A stretch of 64,000 nt of DNA, taken from assembly GCA_002373505.1 (NCBI GenBank), contig DFKE01000014.1, positions 283,590 to 347,589 of the forward strand. The letters are read 5' to 3'. The DNA comes from Bacteroidales bacterium UBA3653. GTDB taxonomy: Bacteria; Bacteroidota; Bacteroidia; Bacteroidales; Paludibacteraceae. This document shows, in pieces, positions 55,395 to 64,000 of the stretch (position 1 is its first letter; each line of letters starts with the position of its first letter). Made by a program: the position numbers and the translations under genes. The notes beneath the pieces are model-generated. The model was not told where the DNA came from. It worked only from the letters and a program-made list of their open reading frames with translations, and did not search any database.

Positions 55395-57210
55395 TGAGTA
55401 CGGTTCCTGCTATTCGTTGTTTCAGATCTTTGCGTTTCATGGTCCCGGTCAGATATTGTTCCATCATCATACTGGCTACCGGGGCAGCCCATGTGGCGCC
55501 GAATCCGGCATTCTCTACTACGACAGCCACGGCTATCTTCGGGTCCTCTACGGGAGCAAAACCAATGAAGATTGCATGGTCGCGCCCGTGTGAGTTTTGT
55601 GCTGTACCGGTTTTGCCGGCCATATGCAGGCTGTCAACGGCGTGATGCCTGCCGGTTCCATATACCATCACCCGATGCATGCCGTCTTTCACGGTCTCAA
55701 AATGTTTCTTTTGGATTGCCAGATTATGCCGATGAATCCGCATGGAATCGTTTTTGTTCAGGTGCGGGCTGATGTAATATCCCTCGTTGGCTATTGTCGC
55801 TGCCTGGTTGGCCAGCTGGAGCGGCGTTACCAATATCTCGCCCTGACCGATACTCAAAGAGCGGATAGTAATGGCTTTCCATCCGGTTTTACCATAGCAT
55901 CTGTCAAAATATTTAGTGCTCGGAATACTGCCTGAGGACTGTTCGCTTATGTCGGAGTCCGTGAATTTCTGACCCAGTCCGAAGGACATGACATCGTTTC
56001 TCCATATCTCATACCTCCGGCGGAAATCCTCGTTGTCTTTTCCGTAGCCGTCTTTCTGTAGCACATCGCGGAACGCGCACCAGAAATAGGGGTTGCAACT
56101 CTGTTCTATCGCCTTGTCCAAAGCAACAGGCGAACCGTGATGGTGGGTGCATTTGATAGGAGAACTGCTCGGTCCGGAGCAGGGATAGAGTGTCTGAGGA
56201 GTGATACCGCCTTCTTCCAGACATACCAGCGCCTGAATGGTCTTGAAGGTCGAACCGGGAGGATACATCGCCTGTGTGGCACGGTTCATCAGTGGTTTGG
56301 TCTTGTCTTTGAGCAGCGCGTTGTAGTTCTTGCTCCGCTCCTTACCCACCAGCACTTTGGGATTCCAGGAAGGATTGGAAACGAGGGCTAATATCTCCCC
56401 TGTTTTGGGTTCTATAGCTACGGCGCTTCCTATTTTTCCTGCCAGCAGTTCTTCTGCCAGCAGTTGCAGATGTATATCCAGCGTGGTATATAAATCCGTA
56501 CCGGCTACGGCGGTTTTATCCAGTTCGCCGTTTTGATAACTGCCTTGCATACGCCCGCGAGAGTCGCGCATCAGCACCTCCACGCCTTTCTCGCCGCGCA
56601 GCTGTTTTTCATAGGTCCGCTCCAAACCGTCACGGCCTGAATAGTCGCCACGGGTGTAATACGGATCCCGGTCAATATCATTCTGGTTTACTTCGCCTAC
56701 GGACCCTAATACATGCGCTGCGGCTTTATAGGTGTAGTCACGGAGCGTGCGTTTCTGAATCTGGATACCGGGGTATAGAAAAAGCGCTTCCTGGAGGGTG
56801 GCGATATCTTCTTTCTTGAGCTGGCTCATGAATACCTGTGGTGTCCAGCGGGAATAGCCTCGGTTCTTCTTCCTGTCTTTGATCTCTGCGATGCGTTCGT
56901 CGAACTCGGCGCGGCTGATCTGCAGGCATTTGCAGAAGCCGGTGGTGTCCCACTCTTTACCCATATCGCGCATGGTCATTGTGATCTCGTAAATAGGTTG
57001 GTTGAAGACCAGCAGTTCTCCGTTACGGTCGTAGATCAAACCGCGGGAAGGATAGATAGTTTGTTTGACGAGAGCGTTGTTGTCTGCTTGGTCTTTGGTC
57101 GATTGGTCGATCACTTGCAGGTAAAACAACCGGATAATATATACCAGTACCACCACAACGGCAATACCGCTGATGACAAACCGACGTCTATAATATTGGT
57201 CGTTAATCAT
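55372..57210 (-). CDS. mrdA: penicillin-binding protein 2
   Basis: Class B transpeptidase PBP2, 612 aa, partner of RodA in lateral wall synthesis. One N-terminal helix (FVISGIAVVVVLVYIIRLFY), pedestal domain with RGLIYDRNGELLVFN, then the transpeptidase domain: SxxK in PPGSTFKT (Ser320), SxN in EQSCNPYFW and KTG in HMAGKTGTAQN. All catalytic residues are present. Start at 57210 overlaps mreD by 4 bp. Confidence 0.97.
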   Translation of the reverse strand: MINDQYYRRRFVISGIAVVVVLVYIIRLFYLQVIDQSTKDQADNNALVKQTIYPSRGLIYDRNGELLVFNQPIYEITMTMRDMGKEWDTTGFCKCLQISRAEFDERIAEIKDRKKNRGYSRWTPQVFMSQLKKEDIATLQEALFLYPGIQIQKRTLRDYTYKAAAHVLGSVGEVNQNDIDRDPYYTRGDYSGRDGLERTYEKQLRGEKGVEVLMRDSRGRMQGSYQNGELDKTAVAGTDLYTTLDIHLQLLAEELLAGKIGSAVAIEPKTGEILALVSNPSWNPKVLVGKERSKNYNALLKDKTKPLMNRATQAMYPPGSTFKTIQALVCLEEGGITPQTLYPCSGPSSSPIKCTHHHGSPVALDKAIEQSCNPYFWCAFRDVLQKDGYGKDNEDFRRRYEIWRNDVMSFGLGQKFTDSDISEQSSGSIPSTKYFDRCYGKTGWKAITIRSLSIGQGEILVTPLQLANQAATIANEGYYISPHLNKNDSMRIHRHNLAIQKKHFETVKDGMHRVMVYGTGRHHAVDSLHMAGKTGTAQNSHGRDHAIFIGFAPVEDPKIAVAVVVENAGFGATWAAPVASMMMEQYLTGTMKRKDLKQRIAGTVLNESVKKW

Positions 57211-57701
57211 CTGTTTTTCAAGGCGTTATAACCTATTATAATGGCAATTGTTACCGTGCTGCTGACCAGCGTCTCCAAGAGCACAAAGCCTATGTGATGC
57301 CAACTCCAGGCTGCCAACAGGAAAATCGTCAGATGATGAATAAGCACCATGATAACTACATATTTCACCAGTGCTTCCATGCCGATGGCATGCAAACTGA
57401 TTTGCTCGTTCAGCCTGTCCTTGTCGCTTACGATAGCACCTATCAGATAGGGTCTGATAAACATAATCAGGATGCAACTGGCCATATGTACGCCCAGGGA
57501 ATTGCAGAATATATCCATGATAGCACCTGCTGCCGCACCAATCAGCATATCTGCGCTATGGGGCAGCGTGATAGGCATCATCAACAGGCAGAGAACATAG
57601 ATATACGGGTGACAGACACCGAGAAACTGCAGCTGGTCAAAAAGCAAAACCTGCAGCATCATCACTACAATATATCGCAACAACTGTTTAGTCCAATCCA
57701 T
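57207..57701 (-). CDS. mreD: rod-shape determining protein MreD
   Basis: Membrane protein of 164 aa with five helices (VVMMLQVLLFDQLQFLGVCH, MLIGAAAGAIMDIFCNSLGV, and others) in the mreC-mreD-mrdA order. The G-x-x-x-D-x-F motif GAAAGAIMDIF is typical of MreD. Overlaps mreC by 14 bp. Confidence 0.93.
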   Translation of the reverse strand: MDWTKQLLRYIVVMMLQVLLFDQLQFLGVCHPYIYVLCLLMMPITLPHSADMLIGAAAGAIMDIFCNSLGVHMASCILIMFIRPYLIGAIVSDKDRLNEQISLHAIGMEALVKYVVIMVLIHHLTIFLLAAWSWHHIGFVLLETLVSSTVTIAIIIGYNALKNR

Positions 57702-58479
57702 TCTCCAGTTCCTCTAATTCTTGTTGGGCGGCGTTCTGGACCACCTCTACGTATTTCAACCGCTTGAAATTGGTGTGTAGCCGCACGCGGATAGTGTAAT
57801 ACGAATCACCCTCTTTCAAGACGCTGTTTTCCACGATTCCAACGGGAATTTTTTCCGGAAAGACGGGACTCAGGCCACTTGTTATGATGGTGTCACCGGG
57901 GTTGACAACCATATGTGCGGCTACATCCGCCAGTAGGGCGAACCGGCTGTCTTTTCCATCCCATTGCAACGTGCCGATATAGTCGTTCTTGGCGAACCGG
58001 CAACTCAGGTTGGTATGCGTATTGATGAGAGGTAATACCACGCTGTAGTTGCGTCCTACGGTACGTACAATACCTACTGCGCCCTCTTCATTACGGATAC
58101 CCTGACCGCGCTGGATACCATCTTTGCTACCGCGGTTGATGGTCAGATAATTATGCAGCCTGTTCGTCGTCATCTGCACTACTTTAGCGGGAATATAGTG
58201 GATGTCATCGCCTGTTTTCGCTGAATCCATCGCACTAATCCGGTTGCGCAGAGCGGCATTCTCGGCTGCCAGCAGTTCGTTTTGAGAGCGCAGACTGAAA
58301 TAGGCTTTCACCTCGCTGATCTGCTCATGCTGCCATGCTATGGCATCATTGGCTGTGCTCAGCATACTGCTTCGGGGGTACACGTTATTCCAACTGAGCA
58401 ACATAAACGCAGCAACTTCCAAGGCGATGAACACGAGGAAGTTGCTATAACGCGTCAGTATTTTCAGCAGAGTCTGCAT
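57688..58479 (-). CDS. mreC: rod-shape determining protein MreC
   Basis: MreC, 263 aa: N-terminal helix (FLVFIALEVAAFMLLSW), coiled coil (ISEVKAYFSLRSQNELLAAE), then two beta-barrel subdomains (VVQMTTNRLHNYLTINRGSK, VGRNYSVVLPLINTHTNLSC, ITSGLSPVFPEKIPVGIV). Scaffold between MreB and PBP2/RodA. The gap to mreB is filled by a GACTTT repeat. Confidence 0.95.
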   Translation of the reverse strand: MQTLLKILTRYSNFLVFIALEVAAFMLLSWNNVYPRSSMLSTANDAIAWQHEQISEVKAYFSLRSQNELLAAENAALRNRISAMDSAKTGDDIHYIPAKVVQMTTNRLHNYLTINRGSKDGIQRGQGIRNEEGAVGIVRTVGRNYSVVLPLINTHTNLSCRFAKNDYIGTLQWDGKDSRFALLADVAAHMVVNPGDTIITSGLSPVFPEKIPVGIVENSVLKEGDSYYTIRVRLHTNFKRLKYVEVVQNAAQQELEELENGLD

Positions 58480-58483
58480 CGAT

Positions 58484-58506
58484 GCTTTTGACTTTCGACT
58501 TTTGAC
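58484..58506. repeat. CTTTTGACTTTCGA repeat between mreC and mreB
   Basis: CTTTTGACTTTCGACTTTTG then ACT, same unit as the in-frame array in sufS. It sits where the mreC ribosome-binding site would be. Confidence 0.75.
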
Positions 58507-58508
58507 TA

Positions 58509-59528
58509 TTACCGCAGCAGGAAGCCGAAGTTATTGACGTTCTTCAAAGCTACGCCGGTACCGTGCGCCACGGAGTGCAGAGGATCGTCCGCTACGTGGA
58601 ACTGGATAGTGATCTTATCCGTCAGGCGGCGCGCCAGACCATGCAGCAAGGCTCCTCCGCCGGTCAGGTAAATACCGCGTTTCACGATATCGGAGTACAA
58701 TTCGGGAGGAGTCGTTTCCAAGGCCTGAAGGATGGCACCCTCAATCTTGCTCACGCTCTTCTCCAGACAGTGAGCGATCTCCTGATAGCTGACAGGAACC
58801 GACATCGGAAGCGCTGTCACTTTGTTAGGACCTACAACGACGAAATCCTCCGGAGCATCCTCCAATTCGGGCAGGGCGGAACCTACCTGGATCTTGATTC
58901 GTTCAGCCGTCGGCTCGTCAATACGCAGGTTGTGCATACGACCCATGTACTCGATGATGTCCTGGTTGAAATCGTCACCGGCAATCTTGATGGATTTGTT
59001 GGAAACAATTCCACCGAGCGAGATAACCGCGATCTCGGTGGTACCACCGCCTATATCTACGATCATGCACCCCTCCGGACTCTCTACGTCCAGACCTATT
59101 CCGATAGCTGCTGCCATCGGTTCGTAGATCATATAGATGTCACGACCGCCGGCATGCTCCGAACTGTCACGCACCGCACGGATCTCCACTTCTGTCGAAC
59201 CTGACGGGATACATACTACCATCCGAATTGACGGAGTAAAGAGACGGGCCTGCTTCGGAATCATCTTGATCATACCTCTGATCATCATCTCGCAGGCATA
59301 GAAATCCGCGATAACGCCGTCGCGCAAAGGACGGACAGTACGAATCATACTGCCTCCTTTTCCAATCATCTGTTGTGCCTTACGGCCGACGGCAACCATC
59401 TTGTTGTCCGCCATGGAAATAGCCACTACGGAAGGCTCGTCAACAACAATCTTGTCATCGCACATGATGATGGTGTTCGCCGTTCCCAGGTCAATAGCAA
59501 TCTCCTGTGTAAAAGAAAAAAGTCCCAT
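58509..59528 (-). CDS. mreB: rod-shape determining actin MreB
   Basis: MreB, 339 aa, the bacterial actin that organises the elongasome. Nucleotide-binding motifs IAIDLGTANTIIMCDD (phosphate 1), MIVDIGGGTTEIAVISLGG (phosphate 2) and GIYLTGGGALLHGLARRL (adenosine). First gene of mreBCD-mrdA-rodA, with promoter box TAATTTTG at 59605-59612. Confidence 0.98.
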   Translation of the reverse strand: MGLFSFTQEIAIDLGTANTIIMCDDKIVVDEPSVVAISMADNKMVAVGRKAQQMIGKGGSMIRTVRPLRDGVIADFYACEMMIRGMIKMIPKQARLFTPSIRMVVCIPSGSTEVEIRAVRDSSEHAGGRDIYMIYEPMAAAIGIGLDVESPEGCMIVDIGGGTTEIAVISLGGIVSNKSIKIAGDDFNQDIIEYMGRMHNLRIDEPTAERIKIQVGSALPELEDAPEDFVVVGPNKVTALPMSVPVSYQEIAHCLEKSVSKIEGAILQALETTPPELYSDIVKRGIYLTGGGALLHGLARRLTDKITIQFHVADDPLHSVAHGTGVALKNVNNFGFLLR

Positions 59529-59604
59529 AAAGATATTTACAATTTAATCATTTGCCATGTGATAATCCATAGATGCACAATAATGCAAAATATGAAATAG
59601 CGTG

Positions 59605-59612
59605 CAAAATTA
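59605..59612 (-). promoter_or_regulatory. -7 box TAATTTTG of mreB operon
   Basis: TAATTTTG followed by GCACGCTA on the minus strand, 76 bp before the mreB ATG. Confidence 0.65.
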
Positions 59613-59650
59613 CAACTTTTTTTTCACATATGCAAGTGCGCGCGCTTTTT

Positions 59651-61129
59651 TTAATGAAAATTTATGCGTAACACGTATGCCTGCAGCCATGAATCGATGT
59701 CTTCGATATCGGGGTTGACATGTTTGCGGACTATCTGGCGGCGATGGTAGATCGTCTGTTTCTGGACATTGAGCAGGATGCCCATGTCGCTGTCGGAAGC
59801 GCCTATGATAGAGAGGATGGCAAACTGCATATCGGATTCGGTCAGTGCAGGGTATTCTTTCTGCAAACGGCTGACGGCTCCGTCCAATGCGTTGTCCACA
59901 GACCGGATCAGTTCGTCCAGACTCTCTTTGCTCATCGTCAGCTGTTCGTCTCGGTAGGTCTGCAGCCATTTGGGAAACTCCGGTTCGTTGCCGCGGAGAC
60001 GCTGTAACTCCATCTCACGCGTCAGGTTCACTTTCTGTTGCAGCCGCTCCAAAGCCAGTTGTAATTGTTGCCGGTATTTGGTCTGAAGAGCTTCTATGGC
60101 GGCGTTCTGCTCGCGGCGGCGTTGTTGCCAGTACCGCCATAAAACCAGCATCAGGGTTATTGTCAGAGCCAGTAGGAGAACAAGAATCACGGATACCGTC
60201 CGTTGCCATTGCCGTTCCCGTTGGGCTTCTTCCGCTAACTGTTGTTCCCTCGCTACATCATAATGCAGCGACAGCGCATAGGTTCGCGCTCCGGCATCCC
60301 GCTGCAACTCCTCTATCTTGCGGTCGTATAGCTGCAGCAATTCTTCGTAGGCTTCGTCCGAGATCCCTCTTTGATGCAGGATCTTGCTCTGAAAATAGGC
60401 ATAACTCTGTTCAAACCAATAGGTATATGCCGAGTCCTGAGGGTGCAGATAATTAAGATAATAGGCAGCCGAATCGGTCTCGCCGATAGCCAGATACATG
60501 CCGATAATCTCTGCATACCGGGTTGTAACGCCGTATTTTTCCGCCAAAGTACGGCAGGCATTCAGTAGTCCGGATTTGTTCTCCGGTTCGCAATACTGAT
60601 AATAGTATGCCGCGATGTCTTCCTTCAGCATTTTATTTCCGATGGAATCGGCACAATCTGCTGCTTTTTGAAACCAGAGACGGGTGGAATCCATGTCCCT
60701 TCCCATAATCGCATTGGTTCGTGCTATGTCCCGATAGGCGCAGGTTAAAAACAGTGCATCTTCCGCGGGGTCTAACATCGGAATGGATTTCTTGTAATAC
60801 TCCTGCGCGATGTCATACAGCATCTCGCTCTCGGAGGTGTTCCCCAGATGAAACCAAGTCAGACCCAACAGCCTGTTGCGCCTCGCCTGCTCTTTCGGCT
60901 GCAGTTCCGACGGCTCCGCCTGCAATAAAGCGTCTTCCGCCTGCTTCAGATAATAGGTGGATTCCTCATAATGACTGGCGTGGTTGGAGGACGTGCCGGA
61001 CTGATAGTATTGCTCCGCTTCCTGCAGCCGTTCGCGGCTTTTTGAACCTCCGAACCGGCAACACGGCAGCAAAAAAAGCAAGCCCATCAAGGCAACTTTT
61101 CCAATCCGTACAACTATTTTTCTGCGCAT
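59651..61129 (-). CDS. TPR-transmembrane-HTH regulator
   Basis: Protein of 492 aa: lipobox-like leader (LMGLLFLLPCC), TPR-type helices in the periplasm (~35-290, for example SEMLYDIAQEYYKKSIPMLD), a transmembrane helix at 311-332 (VSVILVLLLALTITLMLVLW), coiled coil (~335-400), and a C-terminal LuxR/sigma4-like HTH (TESDMQFAILSIIGASDSDM, then LLNVQKQTIYHRRQIVRK). This is the Bacteroidota membrane TPR regulator type; the target is unknown. It is divergent from the surface-protein gene at 61280, 150 bp away, which is a plausible target. Confidence 0.8.
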   Translation of the reverse strand: MRRKIVVRIGKVALMGLLFLLPCCRFGGSKSRERLQEAEQYYQSGTSSNHASHYEESTYYLKQAEDALLQAEPSELQPKEQARRNRLLGLTWFHLGNTSESEMLYDIAQEYYKKSIPMLDPAEDALFLTCAYRDIARTNAIMGRDMDSTRLWFQKAADCADSIGNKMLKEDIAAYYYQYCEPENKSGLLNACRTLAEKYGVTTRYAEIIGMYLAIGETDSAAYYLNYLHPQDSAYTYWFEQSYAYFQSKILHQRGISDEAYEELLQLYDRKIEELQRDAGARTYALSLHYDVAREQQLAEEAQRERQWQRTVSVILVLLLALTITLMLVLWRYWQQRRREQNAAIEALQTKYRQQLQLALERLQQKVNLTREMELQRLRGNEPEFPKWLQTYRDEQLTMSKESLDELIRSVDNALDGAVSRLQKEYPALTESDMQFAILSIIGASDSDMGILLNVQKQTIYHRRQIVRKHVNPDIEDIDSWLQAYVLRINFH

Positions 61130-61220
61130 ATTTTTAAATGATTTGATTTTCAGTATTTTATGGAAATGCCAAAGTCGTGCTCATACAACTGTAAAATTTG
61201 TGGCATTCAAAAAAAAGCAG

Positions 61221-61228
61221 TACCTTTG
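61221..61228 (+). promoter_or_regulatory. -7 box TACCTTTG of surface-protein gene
   Basis: Perfect TACCTTTG followed by GCATCGG; places the transcript start downstream of the upstream in-frame ATG at 61160 and so supports the ATG at 61280. Confidence 0.75.
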
Positions 61229-61279
61229 CATCGGATTTTAAAACACTTTTCGCCTGCAAAATTAATACAAATTTTTCAT

Positions 61280-63748
61280 ATGTGCAAATTTAGGAAGATA
61301 CTTCTTTTATTTTTCGCGATTTTGCCTTTCTCCGGCACTCGTTTGCAAGCAGAGCCCACTATTGTTTTGAGCCCTTCTGCAGATGCGATATGTACTGCTA
61401 ATCCTTACTTGTCCCTGCTCCCTGTTTTTATGGATGACGGTTCTGTCGGTGCGAGTCGCAGGTATATATACGACTATTCGGAGGATGGTGTCGCTTGGAC
61501 TACCTTTTTTAGATCCGGGGGATCCTATACCCAACGTCCGGCAAACTTCAAAGAAGGGTGGTATCGTGTATCTGTCGTCAAGACGGAAGATGTGGACAAC
61601 CCGGATCGTTATATCTCCAGCGAACCCGTTTATCTTGAGAAGATAGAGGGAGGGTGTACTCCGTTCAGAAACCCTTGGCCGGACGAGATTTCGGATGACG
61701 TTTGTCCGAGGGGAACAATCTTGTTCCGGGAAGATTTTGGGGGCAATGATCCTTCCGATCCGGTCACCAGTCCCAACCGGTTGACTACCATGAGTACCCG
61801 ATATCGCCAGGCTTTTAACGTGATCTCCCGGGTGTATAGCGGACTTTTTGTGGTAGCCAAACATGGTTGGCAGAACAACCTCAATACCAGTACTACTGAA
61901 ACGCTGTATTCCCAATGGTTTATCCAGGACGACCACACCTATCCCAATGACTACACGCGCGGGTACCTTCTGGAGGTTGATGGAATCGGAGGAAATGATG
62001 CTTTCTATACCACTACTTTTCCGGTCTGCCATGAGTTGGATCTCTCTTTCTCTGCATATGTGGCAAATATACTCTCCCCTTATTATAACTTCGCCAAGCC
62101 CAAAGTACGTTTCCTGATCCAGGACGAATTGACGGGAGATACAATCTGGGAGCAGTCATCCGGAGCTATTGATCCGGCACCGGAGTCTTCTCTCACGTAC
62201 CCTAACTTGATGCAGTCCGCTCCGTGGCACCTCGTCGGGGCTTCGTTCCATGTGCCCGAAGGAGTGAATCTGATCCGCCTCTCTATTTTTAATGATGAAA
62301 ATAGCAGTACAGGAAATGATTTCGCGATGGATGATATAGAGATACGTCTCTGCAAACCCGAAGTGTCCATTCATTCCGGACATGAGATTTGCATGGATTC
62401 ATCGTATGTTTTCGAGGCAACGGTTACTGCTGACGGCGGTTTCAAAGCCCCCTATAACTACCTCTGGCAGTATGCGCCGGACAGCCTGCCTTTCAATAGT
62501 GATGGCTGGACGAATGTCACTCTGGGTGCGGACCTCTCTTTCGACTCCGTCAAGTTGTCCGACGAAGGATGGTACCGTCTCTGCGTCACATCGGATGGCG
62601 TTGATGTCGAAACGGAACGCTATTGCCGCGCCATGAGCGAACCTTTCCATCTCATCGTGCATGACTGCACACCTTGCCCCGAACTGCAGACACTCACCGT
62701 GGACACCACCGTCTGCGATACCCTCATGCCTTTCCGCTGGCGCGACTCGCTCTATACCGAACCGGGGTCCTCTTCTGTGCTATATCTGGACCGCCGCGGA
62801 TGCGACAGCGTGCTCGTCACGTATGCGCTCCATACCATCCATTGCTGCCCGGAGATGCGGACTCTCGCTATCGACACCACGGTCTGTGACACGCTCATGC
62901 CGTTCACTTGGCGCGACACTCTTTTTACGGAACCGGGGTCGTTCTCCGTCCTCCATCGCGACAAGAGGGATTGCGACAGTCTGCTCTGTGTCTATACCCT
63001 CCATACGGAAGTCTGTTGCCCTCCGTTGAAATCGGCGGAAATGGACACCACTGTCTGCGATACGCTCATGCCGTTCAACTGGCGCGGACTGGTGTTCTCG
63101 GCCCCCGGAGAACAAACCACTATGGAACGGGACGCACGAGGATGCGAGATCCTGCAAACGACATGGAGACTCTCAACCGAACTCTGTTGCCCGGACCTGC
63201 AGTATGCACCGGTTGACACCGTGGTATGCGATTCCCTCATGCCGTTCACGTGGCACGGCCTCCTTTTCGGGGAACCGTCGGTGCTCGAAGTGATGGAATA
63301 CAGCCCGCGAGGGTGCGACAGTATTCTGCATATCTATACTTTGGATACGGTCCATTGCGAGCGGTTATATACGATCATCGTTAATAAATACAACTGGCAG
63401 CTTCTTTGCGATAATGTGGAACTCCACCGTCTTTTCCCCGCCCGGACTCCCACCGCCTTCCAGTGGTATAAAAATGACGAACCCGTTTGGGGTGCTGTCG
63501 TGGATGACTATTCCGAGCAGAATGAACTGCAAGGGAAATTCCAGCTTCGGGTCACGATAGACGGAGAACAAACGATATGGTCCAATATCATCGAATTGTT
63601 CGATTCCATCGAAGAAATTCCCGTCAATGTGCGCATTTTCAACAGCCGTGGCGAGCAGGTGTCCGAATCCCAAGTCTCGCATGGCATCTATCTCTACCGT
63701 TATGAACAGGGTCCCCGTGTATGGACAGAAAAAAGATTTATACCATGA
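61280..63748 (+). CDS. cysteine-repeat surface protein with T9SS-like tail
   Basis: Secreted protein of 822 aa, start at ATG 61280 (MCKFRKILLLFFAILPFSGT, signal peptide). An N-terminal Ig-like domain (SEDGVAWTTFFRSGGSYTQR, FKEGWYRVSVVKTEDVDNPD), a jelly-roll-like region (~160-370), another Ig-like region (QYAPDSLPFNSDGWTNVTLG), then four 57-residue repeats at ~466-693, each with a VDTTVCDTLMPF core and Cys pairs. An Ig-like segment (PTAFQWYKNDEPVWG) and a C-terminal beta domain (NVRIFNSRGEQVSESQVSHG, IYLYRYE) resembling a type A T9SS sorting signal close it. Likely a cell-surface adhesin. Coupled to the next gene by ATGA. Confidence 0.8.
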   Translation: MCKFRKILLLFFAILPFSGTRLQAEPTIVLSPSADAICTANPYLSLLPVFMDDGSVGASRRYIYDYSEDGVAWTTFFRSGGSYTQRPANFKEGWYRVSVVKTEDVDNPDRYISSEPVYLEKIEGGCTPFRNPWPDEISDDVCPRGTILFREDFGGNDPSDPVTSPNRLTTMSTRYRQAFNVISRVYSGLFVVAKHGWQNNLNTSTTETLYSQWFIQDDHTYPNDYTRGYLLEVDGIGGNDAFYTTTFPVCHELDLSFSAYVANILSPYYNFAKPKVRFLIQDELTGDTIWEQSSGAIDPAPESSLTYPNLMQSAPWHLVGASFHVPEGVNLIRLSIFNDENSSTGNDFAMDDIEIRLCKPEVSIHSGHEICMDSSYVFEATVTADGGFKAPYNYLWQYAPDSLPFNSDGWTNVTLGADLSFDSVKLSDEGWYRLCVTSDGVDVETERYCRAMSEPFHLIVHDCTPCPELQTLTVDTTVCDTLMPFRWRDSLYTEPGSSSVLYLDRRGCDSVLVTYALHTIHCCPEMRTLAIDTTVCDTLMPFTWRDTLFTEPGSFSVLHRDKRDCDSLLCVYTLHTEVCCPPLKSAEMDTTVCDTLMPFNWRGLVFSAPGEQTTMERDARGCEILQTTWRLSTELCCPDLQYAPVDTVVCDSLMPFTWHGLLFGEPSVLEVMEYSPRGCDSILHIYTLDTVHCERLYTIIVNKYNWQLLCDNVELHRLFPARTPTAFQWYKNDEPVWGAVVDDYSEQNELQGKFQLRVTIDGEQTIWSNIIELFDSIEEIPVNVRIFNSRGEQVSESQVSHGIYLYRYEQGPRVWTEKRFIP
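62675..63358 (+). repeat. four 171-bp coding repeats
   Basis: Units at 62675, 62846, 63017 and 63188, each 171 bp (57 codons) and exactly in register. Conserved core C-P..L..a-(V/I/M)DT(T/V)VCD(T/S)LMPF.W; a conserved GC(D/E)(S/I) and a second Cys pair end each unit. Repeat number may vary between strains. Confidence 0.85.
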
Positions 63749-64000
63749 AAAAATCCTCTCCTATGAAACATACTGCAATGAAGATGATGTTCCTTCTTTC
63801 TTTCATCTTTCATTTTCATCCTTCCTCTGCGGAATATCTGATTGAAGCCGGGTTCCGCACAGGTGTGGCAAGCTATGAGGGGCAATACCATTATGTCTCG
63901 CCGGTTCCGAACCTCCATGCGGGGCTCCAACTCAGTTTCGCCTACCATTCCTCCCGAGTGGTCGGTTTCCGCTTTGCCGCTACGATAGACTGCCACCGCG
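63745..64000 (+). CDS. outer-membrane protein, 5' part only
   Basis: Open frame from the ATG at 63745, which shares ATGA with the stop of the surface-protein gene, running off the window end (85 codons seen). A basic N-terminus and MKMMFLLSFIFHFHPSSA signal peptide precede YLIEAGFRTGVASYEGQYHY and LHAGLQLSFAYHSSRVVGFR, amphipathic strands of an outer-membrane barrel of PorP/OmpA-like type. Translational coupling suggests it is a membrane partner of the surface protein. Confidence 0.75.
   Translation, partial: MKKSSPMKHTAMKMMFLLSFIFHFHPSSAEYLIEAGFRTGVASYEGQYHYVSPVPNLHAGLQLSFAYHSSRVVGFRFAATIDCHR

Noticed and set aside
61160..61279. Earlier start (MEMPKSCSYNC) for the surface-protein gene.
   Set aside because: It precedes the TACCTTTG promoter box, and the codons between do not look like a signal peptide; the ATG at 61280 starts a perfect one.

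Overview
The window is chromosomal DNA of a Bacteroidota bacterium, most probably an uncultured host-associated member of the Bacteroidales. The evidence is the promoter style (many genes preceded by a TAnnTTTG -7 box and little or no Shine-Dalgarno), BACON and Big_2 lipoproteins, GldB-, DUF4491-, DUF4250-, DUF2851- and DUF1573-family genes, hybrid TPR/AraC-type membrane regulators, and a BtuB-like TonB receptor with the N-terminal extension usual in this order. I cannot assign a genus from the sequence alone. No rRNA, tRNA, CRISPR array, phage or IS transposase was recognised.

Layout. (1) 1-9.1 kb, all on the minus strand: a surface-protein locus (two tandem BACON lipoproteins, a small lipoprotein, an outer-membrane barrel, a Big_2 lipoprotein and a FISUMP-like secreted protein) downstream of a TPR-transmembrane-AraC regulator. 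That gene is flanked on both sides by tandem TTATCATAA-type boxes that look like operators. (2) 9-16 kb: succinate/acetate CoA-transferase, a four-helix-bundle (23S-IVS type) gene bracketed by related repeats, class II aldolase, two tandem fucose-isomerase-like paralogues, a GtrA protein and a degenerate HepT-like protein. (3) 16-31 kb: rsmA-corA, nadA, DUF2851 with an orphan winged-helix protein, a DMT exporter, a BtuB-like receptor, an EEP phosphatase, fRMsr, lipoproteins and an MFS transporter. (4) 30-37.4 kb: the most distinctive region. A translationally coupled three-gene operon encodes a HEAT-repeat membrane protein, a 1241-residue protein joining a processive GT2 synthase, an internal signal peptide, TPRs and an outer-membrane barrel, and a DUF1573 lipoprotein. 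A membrane-bound AraC regulator is divergent from it and a second one follows. This looks like a compact polysaccharide synthesis-export system. (5) 38-49 kb: Hsp20 behind an apparent sigma-54 promoter, ALDH, an Ntn amide hydrolase, SufS, an acyltransferase, a chimeric SufS remnant, ybaK, a Nudix gene, gldB, lolD, a TonB-C protein and tsaE. (6) 49-59.5 kb: a conserved core cluster mreBCD-mrdA-rodA-yraN-mnmG-apt-uvrC with a perfect parS match between mnmG and apt, suggesting the replication-origin half of the chromosome. (7) 59.6-64 kb: a TPR/HTH regulator, a cysteine-repeat surface protein and the start of an outer-membrane protein cut by the window edge.

A feature of the whole window is its load of small dispersed repeats. 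They include GC-rich palindromes (gggGAGGtcGGGaGGGG type), families of 7-11 bp tandem units, and a ~145-nt intergenic element in two copies. Many copies lie in frame inside conserved enzymes (BtuB, fRMsr, SufS, RsmA, a fucose-isomerase-like protein, TsaE, EEP phosphatase), which recalls Rickettsia palindromic elements.

How the genes may work together: the core genes serve cell-wall elongation, tRNA modification and DNA repair. The accessory genes are mostly envelope proteins with their own membrane-spanning transcription factors.
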